Shown here piece after piece: positions 52,366-64,000 of a stretch of 64,000 nt of DNA; positions within the stretch are counted from its first letter, which is position 1; every line of letters starts with the position of its first letter. The notes under the pieces are model-generated. The model saw only the letters and a list, made by a program, of their open reading frames with translations, ran no database searches and was not told the DNA's origin. The DNA is from Deinococcus sp. JMULE3 (GTDB lineage Bacteria > Deinococcota > Deinococci > Deinococcales > Deinococcaceae), in contig NZ_SGWE01000004.1 of NCBI RefSeq assembly GCF_013337115.1, positions 558,001 through 622,000 of the forward strand, written 5' to 3'. The position numbers and the translations under genes were made by a program.

Positions 52366-54135
52366 TCAGGGGGACTTGGGAGTCACCGGCTCAAAGTGGA
52401 CGCCGTCCTTCTCGAAGACCGGCTGGAGTTCCCCGGCCGCCACCCGCTCCATCAACCGCTGGTGCTCGGCGCTTTCCGCACGCTGCGACCTCAATGTGCG
52501 CGGATCGAACGACCCGTCTCCCAGGTGGTCGAACACCCGGAACAGCACGAGGATCAGCAGAACACCCAGGTACCAGTATCCCCGGAAGCTGTGGCGTTCG
52601 GACTCAGTCGACAAACTAAACCGGTCTGGACGAACAGTTCGCACGTTGAGCCGCTGCGCGCGGCCTTCCTGCCACTGATGCTCGTCCATGGCCTCAAGGA
52701 TTTTCCGTGACGGGGCGTGGTCGGTCAGGGCGGCGCGTTGCAGGAGGTAACGGGCATAGTCCAGGCTGGCCTGGATGGGTTGCGTATCGACTGGACGCAG
52801 CACGCCGTCGTCTCCCAGTTCGACGTTCCCAGCCCTCAACTGCCGCGCCAGCTCAAAGCGGGCCTTGTTGTTGCCGCTGTCCGCCGCGCGGTGCAGGTAC
52901 CGGAACTGTTGCCGGGCATCCAGCCCGAACTGCGTTTGGTACGTGTCGAAGTCGCTGTACACGCGCCAGCTCATGTCCCCACTGAGAAGATCGGCAGCCT
53001 TGAGAATGTCTTCGCGCTTCTGTGGTGTGTCCTTCAACGCTTCACGGAACGTCGACTCGTGAAATTCCACCAGCAGTTCGGCGGCCTCGGTATGTCCCTG
53101 ATCGCGGGCCTGCCGCAGGAGAGGACGGGCGTCCGGCAGGTCCCACTTTGGATGTTGAATCTGAAATTCACCCAGCATGATCGCCGAGTCAATGTCACCA
53201 CTCTGTGCGGCTCGGGTGAGCAGCTCGGCCAGGCGGGAGGTCTCCGGAACGATCCAGTCCCGCGCCTGGGACAGCGCCCACCCGAACATGCGACCGGGTT
53301 TGGCGTGCTCCTGCAGTGCGGCGTCCAGGTAACGCTGCAGGGCAGCAAGACGCGCTTCACTGCTGCCCCGCACTCTGGTCAGGGCAATGAACAGCTGCTC
53401 GGCTTCCAGGGGGTGGAGTTCGGCTGCGATGCGGGCGCGTTCCACCGCAACTGACGGTTCGTCCGCGAACGCCAGGGCGTGATGCGACACGCGACTGTGG
53501 AACTCGGCCCAGAGGCGCTGTACGTCGGTTTGACTGAGCAGTCCGGCGTCCTGCTGCTGGCGCACGAAGGTGAGCATGTGTTCCTCGCTGCCGCCCCACT
53601 CGGTACGCAGGTGCAGCAGCATGACGCGGCGCAGGGCGAGGGTGCCCGGGTTGTCCTGAACGGCGCGCGTGAACCAGTCCGGGTACTGCTGCGTCTGCAC
53701 GTCGTTCAGGCACAACTGGCAGCCGCGCGCGTTGCTGGCCAGTCCGGTGACGTTCCAGGCGGCCAGGGGGTTGGCGGTGAGGGTGGCAGCGTGGCGGGAG
53801 CACCCGTCTGCCTGCGTCAGGAAGTGGTCCATCGCGCGCCAGCCCTGGTCGCTGACGTGGTTGGATGTGCCCTGCCCGCGCGCTTCCCAGCCTCGTCCCA
53901 GGAACCAGCCCGCCAGCGCAACGTGCGGGGCGTACGTGCTGGGGTAAATCTCAGTCCACTTCTGGAAGCCTTCTCCCAGGGTCAGGTCGGAGGTCTGGAA
54001 GGCAGTGAAGGCCCGTAGCAGGTCGCCTTCACTGATCTGCCCGGCTTCGTACTGCGCCTGCAGGTCGGTGAGGTGGGCGTGCAGGGGTTCGATGTCGCCG
54101 GTGCGGAGGAGGTTCAGAAGGGTCGGGCCGTTCAT
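52366..54135 (-). CDS. DUF4034 / Sel1-like repeat protein with C-terminal membrane helix
   Basis: A 589-residue protein. The N-terminal half resembles DUF4034 (WFLGRGWEARGQGTSNHVSDQGW, then DNPGTLALRRVMLLHLR); residues about 290-480 contain Sel1/TPR-like helix pairs (LLTRAAQSGDIDSAIMLGEF, LHRAADSGNNKARFELARQL); a membrane helix (YWYLGVLLILVLFRVF) and about 45 further residues end the protein. A scaffold role is likely. TAGCAT lies 9 nt before the ATG. Confidence 0.8.
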   Translation of the reverse strand: MNGPTLLNLLRTGDIEPLHAHLTDLQAQYEAGQISEGDLLRAFTAFQTSDLTLGEGFQKWTEIYPSTYAPHVALAGWFLGRGWEARGQGTSNHVSDQGWRAMDHFLTQADGCSRHAATLTANPLAAWNVTGLASNARGCQLCLNDVQTQQYPDWFTRAVQDNPGTLALRRVMLLHLRTEWGGSEEHMLTFVRQQQDAGLLSQTDVQRLWAEFHSRVSHHALAFADEPSVAVERARIAAELHPLEAEQLFIALTRVRGSSEARLAALQRYLDAALQEHAKPGRMFGWALSQARDWIVPETSRLAELLTRAAQSGDIDSAIMLGEFQIQHPKWDLPDARPLLRQARDQGHTEAAELLVEFHESTFREALKDTPQKREDILKAADLLSGDMSWRVYSDFDTYQTQFGLDARQQFRYLHRAADSGNNKARFELARQLRAGNVELGDDGVLRPVDTQPIQASLDYARYLLQRAALTDHAPSRKILEAMDEHQWQEGRAQRLNVRTVRPDRFSLSTESERHSFRGYWYLGVLLILVLFRVFDHLGDGSFDPRTLRSQRAESAEHQRLMERVAAGELQPVFEKDGVHFEPVTPKSP

Positions 54136-54228
54136 GCAACCTTCATGCTAGCGAATCGCTTCTGGCCAGGCGGACGAAACCGCCCGCCGTGCCGGGGGGG
54201 CAGGCGGGCGGGAATGGGTGGACTCACC

Positions 54229-54948
<720 letters not shown>

Positions 54949-54949
54949 G

Positions 54950-55624
54950 TTATTTCAGGGCCTCGCGGAGGCGTTCCAGTCCGGCCTGCGCGCCGTCCTT
55001 GCCGAACACGGCGCTTCCGGCGACGAGGTTGCTGGCTCCGGCGGCGACGACGGCGCGGGCGTTGGTGGCGCTGACGCCGCCGTCGACCTGCAGTTCGGCG
55101 GGGCTGCCGATCTCGTCGAGCCAGCGGCGGACGGTGCGGATGCGTTCAAGGCTGTGCGGGATGAACTTCTGCCCGCCGAAGCCGGGGTTGACGCTCATGA
55201 TCAGGACGAGGTCCACGTCGGCCAGGACGGGTCGCAGGGTTTCCAGGGGCGTGCCGGGGTTCAGGGTGACGCCTGCCTTCTTGCCCAGTTCCTTGATCTG
55301 CTGCACGGCGCGGTGGATGTGGGGGGTGCTCTCGACGTGGACGGTCAGGCTGTCGGCTCCGGCGTCGGCGAAGTCACGCAGGTACCGTTCGGGCCGGTCG
55401 ATCATCAGGTGAACGTCCATGAACAGGCTGCTGGCGGCACGGGCGGCGGCCAGGATGGGCAGTCCGAAGCTGATGTTCGGGACGAACTGGCCGTCCATGA
55501 CGTCCACGTGCGCCCAGTCGGCGCTGTCGATGGCGCGGAGTTCTTCGCCCAGGCGGGCGAAATCGCTGGCGAGGATGCTCGGCGCGAGCTTCACGCGCCT
55601 CGCTTCGGGGGTGTCGGGGGTCAC
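54950..55624 (-). CDS. rpe: Ribulose-phosphate 3-epimerase
   Basis: Rpe, 224 residues, interconverts ribulose-5-P and xylulose-5-P in the pentose phosphate pathway. TIM-barrel signatures: [75 protein letters not shown] and [10 protein letters not shown]. The GTG at 55624 is 7 nt after TAAGCT and starts [11 protein letters not shown], a short extension before the conserved core. Upstream of comB in an operon. Confidence 0.96.
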   Translation of the reverse strand: MTPDTPEARRVKLAPSILASDFARLGEELRAIDSADWAHVDVMDGQFVPNISFGLPILAAARAASSLFMDVHLMIDRPERYLRDFADAGADSLTVHVESTPHIHRAVQQIKELGKKAGVTLNPGTPLETLRPVLADVDLVLIMSVNPGFGGQKFIPHSLERIRTVRRWLDEIGSPAELQVDGGVSATNARAVVAAGASNLVAGSAVFGKDGAQAGLERLREALK

Positions 55625-55821
55625 GGGCAGAAGCTTAGCATCCCCCACAGTCCCGTTTCACGGGGGGCGAAGCGGGAGCAGTGTTTTCTCACTGAAACAG
55701 AATGATGCGGTGTGCGGCTGTTCCACACAGCGGGACAGGCTTCGGGAGCCGGGACCGAACGGGCGTTTGGTGCAGGTGCGGGGTGGGTGGCATGATGGCG
55801 GCAGCACACGGAGGAACACAC

Positions 55822-57946
<2,125 letters not shown>

Positions 57947-57950
<4 letters not shown>

Positions 57951-58246
57951 GCACACCCCAGCCCAGCCCGCAGATCCCGGCCCCCGCCGATCCCAGCCGG
58001 GTCTGGCGGCACCTGGGCTGCGGGGGCATGACGGTCAGCCTCCTGGGCTTGGTCGCGGGCGCACTTCTACTGCTCGAACCTCTGGGGATGGGCTTCATCT
58101 TTCTGCTTTCCGGTGGCGGCCCGGAGTCCTGGGATAGCCTCCCGAAGGTCAACCCGCCACTTCTGCTGGTTCTCGTGACGGCTGTTCTCTTTATCGTGAG
58201 TCTGGTCGTCTGGCTGATCTCCCTGATCTTTCGCCGGAGAGCCTGA
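57947..58246 (+). CDS. Small two-helix membrane protein
   Basis: A 99-residue protein starting at a GTG that overlaps the mutase stop (GTGA). Two membrane helices ([36 protein letters not shown]) with a Pro-rich N-terminal tail. No family recognised. Coupled translation with the mutase may be only positional. Confidence 0.7.
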
Positions 58247-58292
58247 CGCGCGTGTCTCGCAACCTCTGCTCCTCTCCCGCGTACCTGCGCGC

Positions 58293-58727
58293 ATGCTGAA
58301 GCGATTGAGGGCTGTGGTGGCGTTTGCCGTGCTGGGCGTGACTGGGACTGGTCTGGGTGGTGCGGGCGCGGTGGGGATGACTCTGCCCGCGCCGCCTGCG
58401 GGGCCGCCCGCGCAGGTGGGGGGCCTGCGGGTGTGCGAGCGGGGGGGCACGACGTTCCTGCTGGACCGCTCGGGCCGCGTGCGGAGCCTGACGTACGCGC
58501 GACTGGTGCCGGACAACCGGTTATGGGTGCGGCAGAGTTACGACCGGGCCGGGCGCCTGACGGGCCTCAGCGTGAGCTGGAGTGGCTTCGCGGGTCGCCT
58601 GCTGGACGTGCGTGGGTCGTTCGACGCGCGGGGGCGACTGGTGAAGGAGACGGGGTTCCGCGCGCGGGGCGTGACGACACCGCTGAGGTCGTACCTGCGC
58701 GTAGTGCCGGGGGGGCTGACATGCTGA
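58293..58727 (+). CDS. Exported protein, unknown function
   Basis: A 144-residue protein with a signal sequence ([22 protein letters not shown]) and a beta-rich mature region with YD-like hints ([30 protein letters not shown]) that recall short Rhs/YD-type strands but without a true repeat. It ends with a cysteine. It overlaps the next gene by 7 nt and may form a pair with it, as the second protein has similar size and strand pattern. Confidence 0.7.
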   Translation: MLKRLRAVVAFAVLGVTGTGLGGAGAVGMTLPAPPAGPPAQVGGLRVCERGGTTFLLDRSGRVRSLTYARLVPDNRLWVRQSYDRAGRLTGLSVSWSGFAGRLLDVRGSFDARGRLVKETGFRARGVTTPLRSYLRVVPGGLTC

Positions 58728-59257
58728 AGCACGTGCTGCTGGCGCTGCTGCTGAGTGCGCCGCTGTCGGGTGGTGCGGCACTGGCGGGCGGAGCGGGCAA
58801 CCCGGTGGGCCTCTCCCCTGCCGCGTCCGCGCGGGCGGTCGTGAGCGGGAACGACGCGGCGCTGGGAGGGTGGCGGGCGTTCCAGGGCTCGTCGATGGGG
58901 TGCATCATGGATGCGTTCTTCGACGTGCAGACCTGGACGGACGCGCGCGGCACGGTGCGACGGCTGGTGTTGCGCGCCGCGTCCGGCTGGAACCCGGACC
59001 GGACCGAGCAGCGCATCGACTGGGACGAGGCGGGCCGCCCCCGCGTGTACTCGTGGGTGCTGCGCCGCACGCCCGGCCAGGACGCAGTGGCCGCGCGGAT
59101 CGAACGGCTGATCGGCCCGGACGGGCAGGTCGTGCAGACCCGCGAGTGGGGCGACGTGCAGCCCGAGAACCGCGTCCCCTGGCCGACCCTGGAACGCGAA
59201 CTGCGTCCCGCCGAGCTGATAGAGAGGTTCACTTGCCCACCGCTGCCCATCCCCTGA
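58721..59257 (+). CDS. Exported protein, unknown function (partner of preceding)
   Basis: A 178-residue protein with a signal sequence ([18 protein letters not shown]). The mature part repeats the style of the upstream protein: [20 protein letters not shown], then [18 protein letters not shown] and [16 protein letters not shown], each a strand-turn-strand with D-x-x-G. It ends [10 protein letters not shown]. The two proteins may be diverged duplicates. It overlaps meaB by 25 nt. Confidence 0.7.
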   Translation: MLKHVLLALLLSAPLSGGAALAGGAGNPVGLSPAASARAVVSGNDAALGGWRAFQGSSMGCIMDAFFDVQTWTDARGTVRRLVLRAASGWNPDRTEQRIDWDEAGRPRVYSWVLRRTPGQDAVAARIERLIGPDGQVVQTREWGDVQPENRVPWPTLERELRPAELIERFTCPPLPIP

Positions 59258-60198
59258 CGCTGCCGCTGCTGTCGGGCGCGCGGCGGGCGCTGGCGAAGGC
59301 GATCACGCTGGTCGAGTCCACGCGGCCCGAGCATGAGGCGCAGGCGCAGGCCCTCCTCTCGGAGGTGCTGCCGCGTGCGGGGCGGTCGGTGCGGATCGGC
59401 CTGACGGGCGTGCCGGGCGTGGGCAAGAGCACGTTCATCGAGGCGCTGGGCGTGCGGCTGGCCGACGCGGGGCACCGGGTGGCGGTGCTGGCCGTGGACC
59501 CCAGTTCGGCCCGGACGGGCGGCAGCATCATGGGCGACAAGACGCGCATGCCGCGCCTGACGGTGCATCCGAATGCGTTCATCCGGCCCAGCCCCAGCGG
59601 GGGCACGCTGGGCGGCGTGGCGCGGCGCACGCGCGAGTCGATCACTCTGTGCGAGGCGGCGGGCTTCGACGTGATTCTTGTGGAGACGGTGGGCGTGGGT
59701 CAGAGCGAGACGCAGGTGGCGGCCATGACGGACCTGTTCGTGCTGCTGACCCTCCCGAACGCGGGGGATGAGTTGCAGGGCATCAAGCGGGGGATCATGG
59801 AACTCGCGGACGTGTGTGTGGTGAACAAGGCCGACACGAACCCGCAGGCGGCGGTGCGCGCCCAGACGGAGTTACGGACGGCGCTGACGCTGCTGACCCC
59901 GCACGACGCGCCGTGGCGGCCCATGGCACTGCGGGCCTCCGCATTGACGGGCGAGGGCCTGGACGCCGTGTGGAGCACCGTCGAGGCGTACCGCGCGGCG
60001 GTGAACCTGCGCGAGAAACGGCAGCGGCAGGCAGCGCAGTGGTTCGACGAACTGCTGCGCGAGGCCGCGTGGCGGGCGTTCCAGGCGGGCCTCGACCCGG
60101 CGCGGCTGCACGCCCTGCGCGGCGAGGTCCTGCGCGGCGAACGCACGGCGGTGCAGGGCGTCGCGGCGCTGCTGGACACCACTGGAAGCCAGGAATGA
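59233..60198 (+). CDS. meaB: Methylmalonyl-CoA mutase-associated GTPase MeaB
   Basis: MeaB (ArgK-type G3E GTPase), 321 residues, chaperones cobalamin loading and protects the mutase encoded 1.3 kb upstream. P-loop [37 protein letters not shown] (quoted in part), ETVGVGQSE, and NKAD. A TTG start is chosen because AGAGAGG lies 5 nt before it and no ATG or GTG gives a family-like N-terminus. Its start lies inside the end of the preceding gene. Confidence 0.94.
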   Translation: MPTAAHPLTLPLLSGARRALAKAITLVESTRPEHEAQAQALLSEVLPRAGRSVRIGLTGVPGVGKSTFIEALGVRLADAGHRVAVLAVDPSSARTGGSIMGDKTRMPRLTVHPNAFIRPSPSGGTLGGVARRTRESITLCEAAGFDVILVETVGVGQSETQVAAMTDLFVLLTLPNAGDELQGIKRGIMELADVCVVNKADTNPQAAVRAQTELRTALTLLTPHDAPWRPMALRASALTGEGLDAVWSTVEAYRAAVNLREKRQRQAAQWFDELLREAAWRAFQAGLDPARLHALRGEVLRGERTAVQGVAALLDTTGSQE

Positions 60199-61277
60199 CG
60201 CTGCAGTGGTTGCGGGACGTGTGGTGGCTCCTGACGGACCGGGGTGGACCGTCGCGCCCGGATGCCGGGGAACTGGCGACCCTGGCCGAACGGGACGAGT
60301 GGATGGCGCGGGGCCGCCTCCTGAACGGCGCGCCGATCCTGGTCGCGCCGGGCGGGACACCACTCTCGCTGGACAGCCCCCCTGACTCGCCGGAGATCAG
60401 GCGAATCCCGCCGGAGTGGGTGCAGGGGCAGGTGGGGAGCGTGCCGTTCGCGCACCTGACCGTGCAGGGCGACGCCGCCGCGCGCCCCGTGCAGTGGAGG
60501 CCCGTCGGGTACCTGGACCTGCACGGCGTGACGGTCACGCGGGCATTCGGGTGGTCCTCGACCGCCCCGGCGCTGTTCGAGGTGCTACCGGGCCGCCTGC
60601 AACCCCCGCTGCCCATCATTCAGCACATCCAGGAGGCATTGAGTCTCGGGCTGGACACCCTGGACCCACGGGTGGTGACGGGCCTGGGGGCGCTGCTGCC
60701 ACCGGGACAGTATCTGGTGTTCCTGCGGCGCCTGCGCCCCCGACCCGTCCGCCTGGGTGATCCGGACGATTATCTGTCGAACGAACTGGTGACGCTGTGC
60801 GGGCAACCGCCGGGTCGTCACCGGACCGAACCGTACTACGCCTGCGACGCGGAATCCCTGGTGCGTCGCGGACAGAACGGCATGGATTTCGTCTACCTGG
60901 AGCGGACGGTGATCCTGCCGACGCAGGCGGCGTCCCGGCTGGACGTGGACCGCGTGGCGCACTACCGGGACCAGTTGCGGGGCGGCGCCCTGCCGACCGC
61001 GGTCACGCTGCTGGTCAGCCACGGCCAGAACGGCATGGGCATCTCCACGCAGTCGCCACCGCTGGGTGGGTTGAGTGTCGACATGCACCACCTGCTCGAC
61101 GGGCATCACAAGGTGCAGGCGGCTGCCGAGTGCGGCGCAACGCTCAGCATGCTGGTGTTCACGCAGCTCGGGGGCATGAGCAGTGACGTGTGGGGCTGGC
61201 GGGACCTGCGCGGCACGCAGCAGGAGGTCGCGCGCAGTGACGCGGCCGTGCGTGCGGGTGGACACCGGGAGTCCTGA
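60195..61277 (+). CDS. Hypothetical protein
   Basis: A 360-residue protein overlapping meaB by 4 nt (ATGA). No signal peptide. Mixed composition with [51 protein letters not shown] and a His cluster [16 protein letters not shown], which could bind metal. Late segment [13 protein letters not shown]. No family recognised; its position suggests co-expression with meaB. Confidence 0.7.
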   Translation: MTLQWLRDVWWLLTDRGGPSRPDAGELATLAERDEWMARGRLLNGAPILVAPGGTPLSLDSPPDSPEIRRIPPEWVQGQVGSVPFAHLTVQGDAAARPVQWRPVGYLDLHGVTVTRAFGWSSTAPALFEVLPGRLQPPLPIIQHIQEALSLGLDTLDPRVVTGLGALLPPGQYLVFLRRLRPRPVRLGDPDDYLSNELVTLCGQPPGRHRTEPYYACDAESLVRRGQNGMDFVYLERTVILPTQAASRLDVDRVAHYRDQLRGGALPTAVTLLVSHGQNGMGISTQSPPLGGLSVDMHHLLDGHHKVQAAAECGATLSMLVFTQLGGMSSDVWGWRDLRGTQQEVARSDAAVRAGGHRES

Positions 61278-61319
61278 ACGACTCACATCCACCACGGCGA
61301 GAATCGGCCCGGTGCCGGT

Positions 61320-61937
61320 TCAGGTGGGCCGGGCGAGGTCCATGCTGGGCGTGGCGGGCGACACCCAGGGATTGCCGCGGATCGTGAAGCGCCACGGGAG
61401 GTTGCGCCCCTCGCGGATGCCGATGCGGGCGGTGACCTCCACCTCCTCGTCGGGGAGGGGTGCGGGGGGCGGCAGGAGGTGCAGTTCCGGGGCGTTCACG
61501 GGCCGCCCGCTGATCCGCGCGGGGTTCAGGCCCAGCGCGTACACGAGTTTGGCGGGGCCGTTCGTCAGGTCCCGTTCGCGGGTGACGGGTCGGAAGGTCA
61601 GCATGTGCCCCAGGCCCTCCAGCGGCTCCAGTGCGCGGATCAGGACGCTGGCCGACACGCCCTCCGGGCGGCACGCGACCTGCAGCAGCGGGTGGCCGTG
61701 CGCCGTCCAGAACAGCCACGTGCCGGGCGGGATGGCCATGTCGGCACTGCGGGCCGCGTGGAAGCGTCCGGCGGTGCAGGCGGGGTCGCGGGGGCAGTCG
61801 TAGGCCTCGACCTCGACGATCCGCCCGGTCAGGCGTTCCCCGCCGTCCAGCACGCGCACGAGCGTTCCACCCAGCAGCGCGCGGGCGACGGGGACCGGGT
61901 CACCCCGAAAGTGTGTGGGCGGCAGAAGGGTGGTCAA
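61320..61937 (-). CDS. DNA-3-methyladenine glycosylase (AAG/MPG type)
   Basis: A 205-residue AAG/MPG-type glycosylase removing alkylated purines. Signatures: PVPVARALLGGTLVRVL, TGRIVEVEAYDCPRDPACTAGR (in parts), MAIPPGTWLFWTAHGHPLLQV (in parts), VLIRALEPLEGL, LTNGPAKLVYALG and a late RNLPWRFTIRGNPWVS. The catalytic Glu is in VEVEAY. A TTG overlapping the upstream stop (TTGA) is the best start: no other start codon lies near the conserved N-terminus. Confidence 0.93.
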   Translation of the reverse strand: MTTLLPPTHFRGDPVPVARALLGGTLVRVLDGGERLTGRIVEVEAYDCPRDPACTAGRFHAARSADMAIPPGTWLFWTAHGHPLLQVACRPEGVSASVLIRALEPLEGLGHMLTFRPVTRERDLTNGPAKLVYALGLNPARISGRPVNAPELHLLPPPAPLPDEEVEVTARIGIREGRNLPWRFTIRGNPWVSPATPSMDLARPT

Positions 61938-62320
61938 GGCCGGGTGCGGTACGTGTAGATCGTCGCCCCGAGGAACGCCAGCGCGGCCAGTCCCAGGAAG
62001 GCCCACTGTCCGGCGGGCAGCGTGTCGCCCTGCGCGAGGCGGAGGGCCGCGCCGGACACGGGCAGGCTGAGGAGGGTGGCCGTGAGGGGAAGGAGCGGGG
62101 CGGGAAATGGGCTGGGCACGCCGCGCGCCCGCCAGACGGCGGCGGCGGTCCACAGAAGTGGGGCGAGGGGCAGGGCGGCGCAGGCGAGACGCAGGGGGCG
62201 GTCGTCGGGGATGACTGTCAGGAACAGGACGTTGAAGGCGACCGCGCAGGTCAGGATCATCAGGAACAGCGCGCCTGTGCTCACGCTGGGGGCCGGGCCC
62301 GTGGCTTCAGGGTGCGACAT
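61934..62320 (-). CDS. Membrane protein, unknown function
   Basis: A 128-residue protein with four membrane helices (LFLMILTCAVAFNVLFLTV, LRLACAALPLAPLLWTAAAV, LLPLTATLLSLPVSGAAL, AFLGLAALAFLGATIYTY). No family recognised. AGAGG just before the ATG, and TAGGGT 7 nt upstream, overlap the stop of the ABC ATPase gene; it may be the last membrane partner of that transporter or simply share its transcript with the glycosylase gene. Confidence 0.72.
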   Translation of the reverse strand: MSHPEATGPAPSVSTGALFLMILTCAVAFNVLFLTVIPDDRPLRLACAALPLAPLLWTAAAVWRARGVPSPFPAPLLPLTATLLSLPVSGAALRLAQGDTLPAGQWAFLGLAALAFLGATIYTYRTRP

Positions 62321-62325
62321 GACCT

Positions 62326-63282
62326 CTACCCTACCCCGGCGCGGAGCAGGTCGCCCTCGTAGATGCGGCGGATGGTGGCCTCGATGTCCGGTTCGCGTAC
62401 GGTCAGGTCCCGGACGGGCGCGTGCGCGGTGACGCGGGCGATGGGGTCCGCTGCGGCTCCCGTGAAGGCGTACGTGGCGCGGCCCGGTTCGTGGGTCAGG
62501 AGGGTCAGGCCGGGCACCCCGGCGTCGGGGACGGGTCCGCTGAACTCGACGTGCAGTTCGCGCTGCGAGCCGTACGCGGCCTGAAGTCGGGCGAGGTCGC
62601 CGTCGAAGAGCAGCTGCCCGTGGTCAATGATCAGCACGCGCCGTGCGAGGCGTTCCACGTCCCCGAGGTCGTGCGTGGTGAGGAGCACCGTGACCTCCCG
62701 TTCGCGGTTGACGTGCGCGATGAAGTCCCGGATGCGTTCCTTGGCCACGACGTCCAGGCCGACGGTGGGTTCGTCCAGGAACAGCAGTTCGGGGTCGTGC
62801 AGCAGCGCGGCGGCGAGGTCGGCGCGCATCCGCTGGCCCAGCGACAGCGCGCGGGCGGGGGTATGCAGGAACGGCCCGAGGTCCAGCAGGTCCGTGAAGG
62901 TGCTCAGGTTCGCCTGCCACGTCGCGTGCGGGATGCGGTAGACGTGCCGCAGGAGGCGCAGGCTCTCGGTGACCGGGAGGTCCCACCACAGGGTGGTGCG
63001 CTGCCCGAACACCGCGCCGAGCCGCGCGACGTGACGGCGGCGGTCCTGCCAGGGCGTCAGGCCGCCCACCGTGACGGTGCCGCTGTCGGGCACGAGCAGG
63101 CCGGTGAGGATCTTGACGGTGGTGCTCTTCCCCGCCCCGTTCGGCCCGAGGTACCCGACGATCTCGCCGCGTGGAATGTGGAAGGACACGTCCCGGACGG
63201 CCTCGTGGGTGCGCCGCCCCGCGCTCAGGAAGCGGCCGGTGCGGGTGGTGAAGGTCTTGCGCAGGTGCTCTACGTGAATCAT
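62326..63282 (-). CDS. ABC transporter ATP-binding protein (ABC-2 exporter)
   Basis: A 318-residue ATPase: Walker A LGPNGAGKSTTVKIL, Q-loop AVFGQRTTLWWDLPV, signature LSLGQRMRADLAAALLH (Gly-to-Leu at position 3 of LSGGQ, as in this subgroup), Walker B LLFLDEPTVGLD, and H-loop LLTTHDLGDV. Residues after about 230 are the extra domain typical of ABC-2/DUF990-partner ATPases. GGGAGG before the ATG. It follows the permease gene with a family A element in between. Confidence 0.94.
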   Translation of the reverse strand: MIHVEHLRKTFTTRTGRFLSAGRRTHEAVRDVSFHIPRGEIVGYLGPNGAGKSTTVKILTGLLVPDSGTVTVGGLTPWQDRRRHVARLGAVFGQRTTLWWDLPVTESLRLLRHVYRIPHATWQANLSTFTDLLDLGPFLHTPARALSLGQRMRADLAAALLHDPELLFLDEPTVGLDVVAKERIRDFIAHVNREREVTVLLTTHDLGDVERLARRVLIIDHGQLLFDGDLARLQAAYGSQRELHVEFSGPVPDAGVPGLTLLTHEPGRATYAFTGAAADPIARVTAHAPVRDLTVREPDIEATIRRIYEGDLLRAGVG

Positions 63283-63319
63283 GGGGTGCCTCCCTTCGGG
63301 GCTGTGGCGAGCGGTGTCA

Positions 63320-63453
63320 TACGGACTCCGATTGAATGGTTTGTACAAACCGTTCAATCCGAGCGGATGCGAGAAGGAGCAAAGCGGGTTCCGGACGTGG
63401 AGTTGACGGATCGGCGGTGTTCCGATCTGTCAACGAAACAAACGGAATCCGTA
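63320..63453 (+). mobile_element. MITE-like element, family A copy 5 (intact, TCA duplication)
   Basis: 134 bp, TACGGACTCCG to CGGAATCCGTA, flanked by TCA at 63317-63319 and 63454-63456; the second TCA is the permease TGA stop on the minus strand. Unlike the other copies, its orientation is opposite to the gene whose stop it occupies. Hairpin 1 GATTGAATGGTTTG/CAAACCGTTCAATC and hairpin 2 GTTGACGGATCGG/CCGATCTGTCAAC are complete. Confidence 0.92.
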
Positions 63454-64000
63454 TCATGTTCCGGTGCCCTGGTAGTGCCGCACGCCGACACGCCAGAACG
63501 CGAACGCGGCGGCCAGCACGAGTGGTCCGGCCAGCGGTCCGATCAGCGCGGCCCAACCGGGCAGGCCGTCGGGCAGGGGGCGGCCCAGGAGGTGCAGGGC
63601 GGGCAGGTAGGACAGGAACGCGGCGGGGATCAGGTACGTGAAGGTGCGCCGCAGCCACGCGCTGTAGATGTCCATGGGGTAGCTGATGAGGGTGCGGCCG
63701 CCGTAGGTGAGGACGTTCATGGCCTCGACGCTGTCCACCGTCCAGAACGTCAGGGTGCCGCCGATGACGAACAGCCCGCCGAAGAAGCAGATCATGCCCA
63801 GCACGGCAGCGGTCAGGAGGGCGGCCGTTTCGAGCCCAGCGGCGAGGGGCGCGTGCGTGAGGCCGTACGCGGCGATGGCAGCGGCGAGCAGCACGCGTGG
63901 CAGGCGGCGCAACGCGAAGTCGGACGCGAACACCTGCAACGTCAGCGGGGCGGGGCGCAGCAGGAACGTGCTGAACGAACCGCTGCGGACGTGCGCGGAG
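63454..64000 (-). CDS. ABC-2 type permease, partial (runs off right edge)
   Basis: The C-terminal 181 residues of an ABC-2 permease; the frame stays open to the window end (reading SFSTFLLRPAPLTLQVF just inside the edge), so the start lies outside. Four or five helices are visible (VLLAAAIAAYGLTHAPLAAG, LLTAAVLGMICFFGGLFVIGG, TFTYLIPAAFLSYLPAL), with the conserved LTYGGRTLISYPMDIYSAWLRR loop in parts. It is the membrane partner of the ATPase at 62326. Confidence 0.88.
   Translation of the reverse strand, partial: SAHVRSGSFSTFLLRPAPLTLQVFASDFALRRLPRVLLAAAIAAYGLTHAPLAAGLETAALLTAAVLGMICFFGGLFVIGGTLTFWTVDSVEAMNVLTYGGRTLISYPMDIYSAWLRRTFTYLIPAAFLSYLPALHLLGRPLPDGLPGWAALIGPLAGPLVLAAAFAFWRVGVRHYQGTGT

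Overview
The window is high-GC chromosomal DNA that looks like a Deinococcus. Four things point there: an outer-envelope protein joining an SLH domain, a coiled coil and a C-terminal beta-barrel; a type 2 (FMN) isopentenyl-diphosphate isomerase beside a DXP-type isoprenoid gene; Deinococcus-like versions of RuvA, RecJ, MnmE and GreA; and about twenty genes whose start codon lies 5-9 nt downstream of a TAnnnT -10 box with no Shine-Dalgarno, the arrangement expected for leaderless mRNAs. No prophage, CRISPR array, rRNA or complete insertion sequence is visible. The only RNA genes or structures I can name are an initiator tRNA-fMet and a TPP riboswitch.

Layout. 0-9 kb: DUF554 membrane protein, secreted proteins, GNAT, ruvA, mnmE/lysR (divergent), pspA. 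9-16 kb: dxs, proA, then a hemL operon ending in an FAD oxidoreductase. 15.7-25.8 kb: recJ, the SLH/barrel envelope protein, a nucleoside phosphorylase, enoyl-CoA hydratase, an HD protein, greA, ychF. 26-33 kb: GH114-like lipoprotein, epimerase, type 2 IDI, tRNA-fMet, several membrane proteins, threonine aldolase. 33-38.5 kb: lipoprotein, an LRV/HEAT-repeat protein with a small partner, an EF-G paralogue. 38.6-43.5 kb: a thiamine uptake and activation locus (TPP riboswitch, thiB, thiP, thiQ, thiamine pyrophosphokinase). 43.6-52.3 kb: esterase-like lipoprotein, rapZ-yvcK, metG, nspC. 52-61 kb: DUF4034-like protein, comB-rpe, methylmalonyl-CoA mutase and its chaperone meaB in a run of overlapping genes. 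61-64 kb: 3-methyladenine glycosylase and an ABC-2 exporter running off the right edge.

The most unusual feature is a set of eight MITE-like elements (133-154 bp, three related families). Each is inserted exactly at the stop codon of a neighbouring gene. Six of them are flanked by an intact 3-bp duplication (TGA/TCA or TAA) that is itself the stop codon, so insertion regenerates the stop. All fit a TNA target rule. Where copies can be compared, two internal hairpins are kept by compensatory base changes. Other notable points are a 13-codon, four-methionine leaderless ORF upstream of metG, and four apparent single-base frameshifts near G/C-rich tracts (thiQ, thiN twice, mcm), which may be assembly errors or real lesions.
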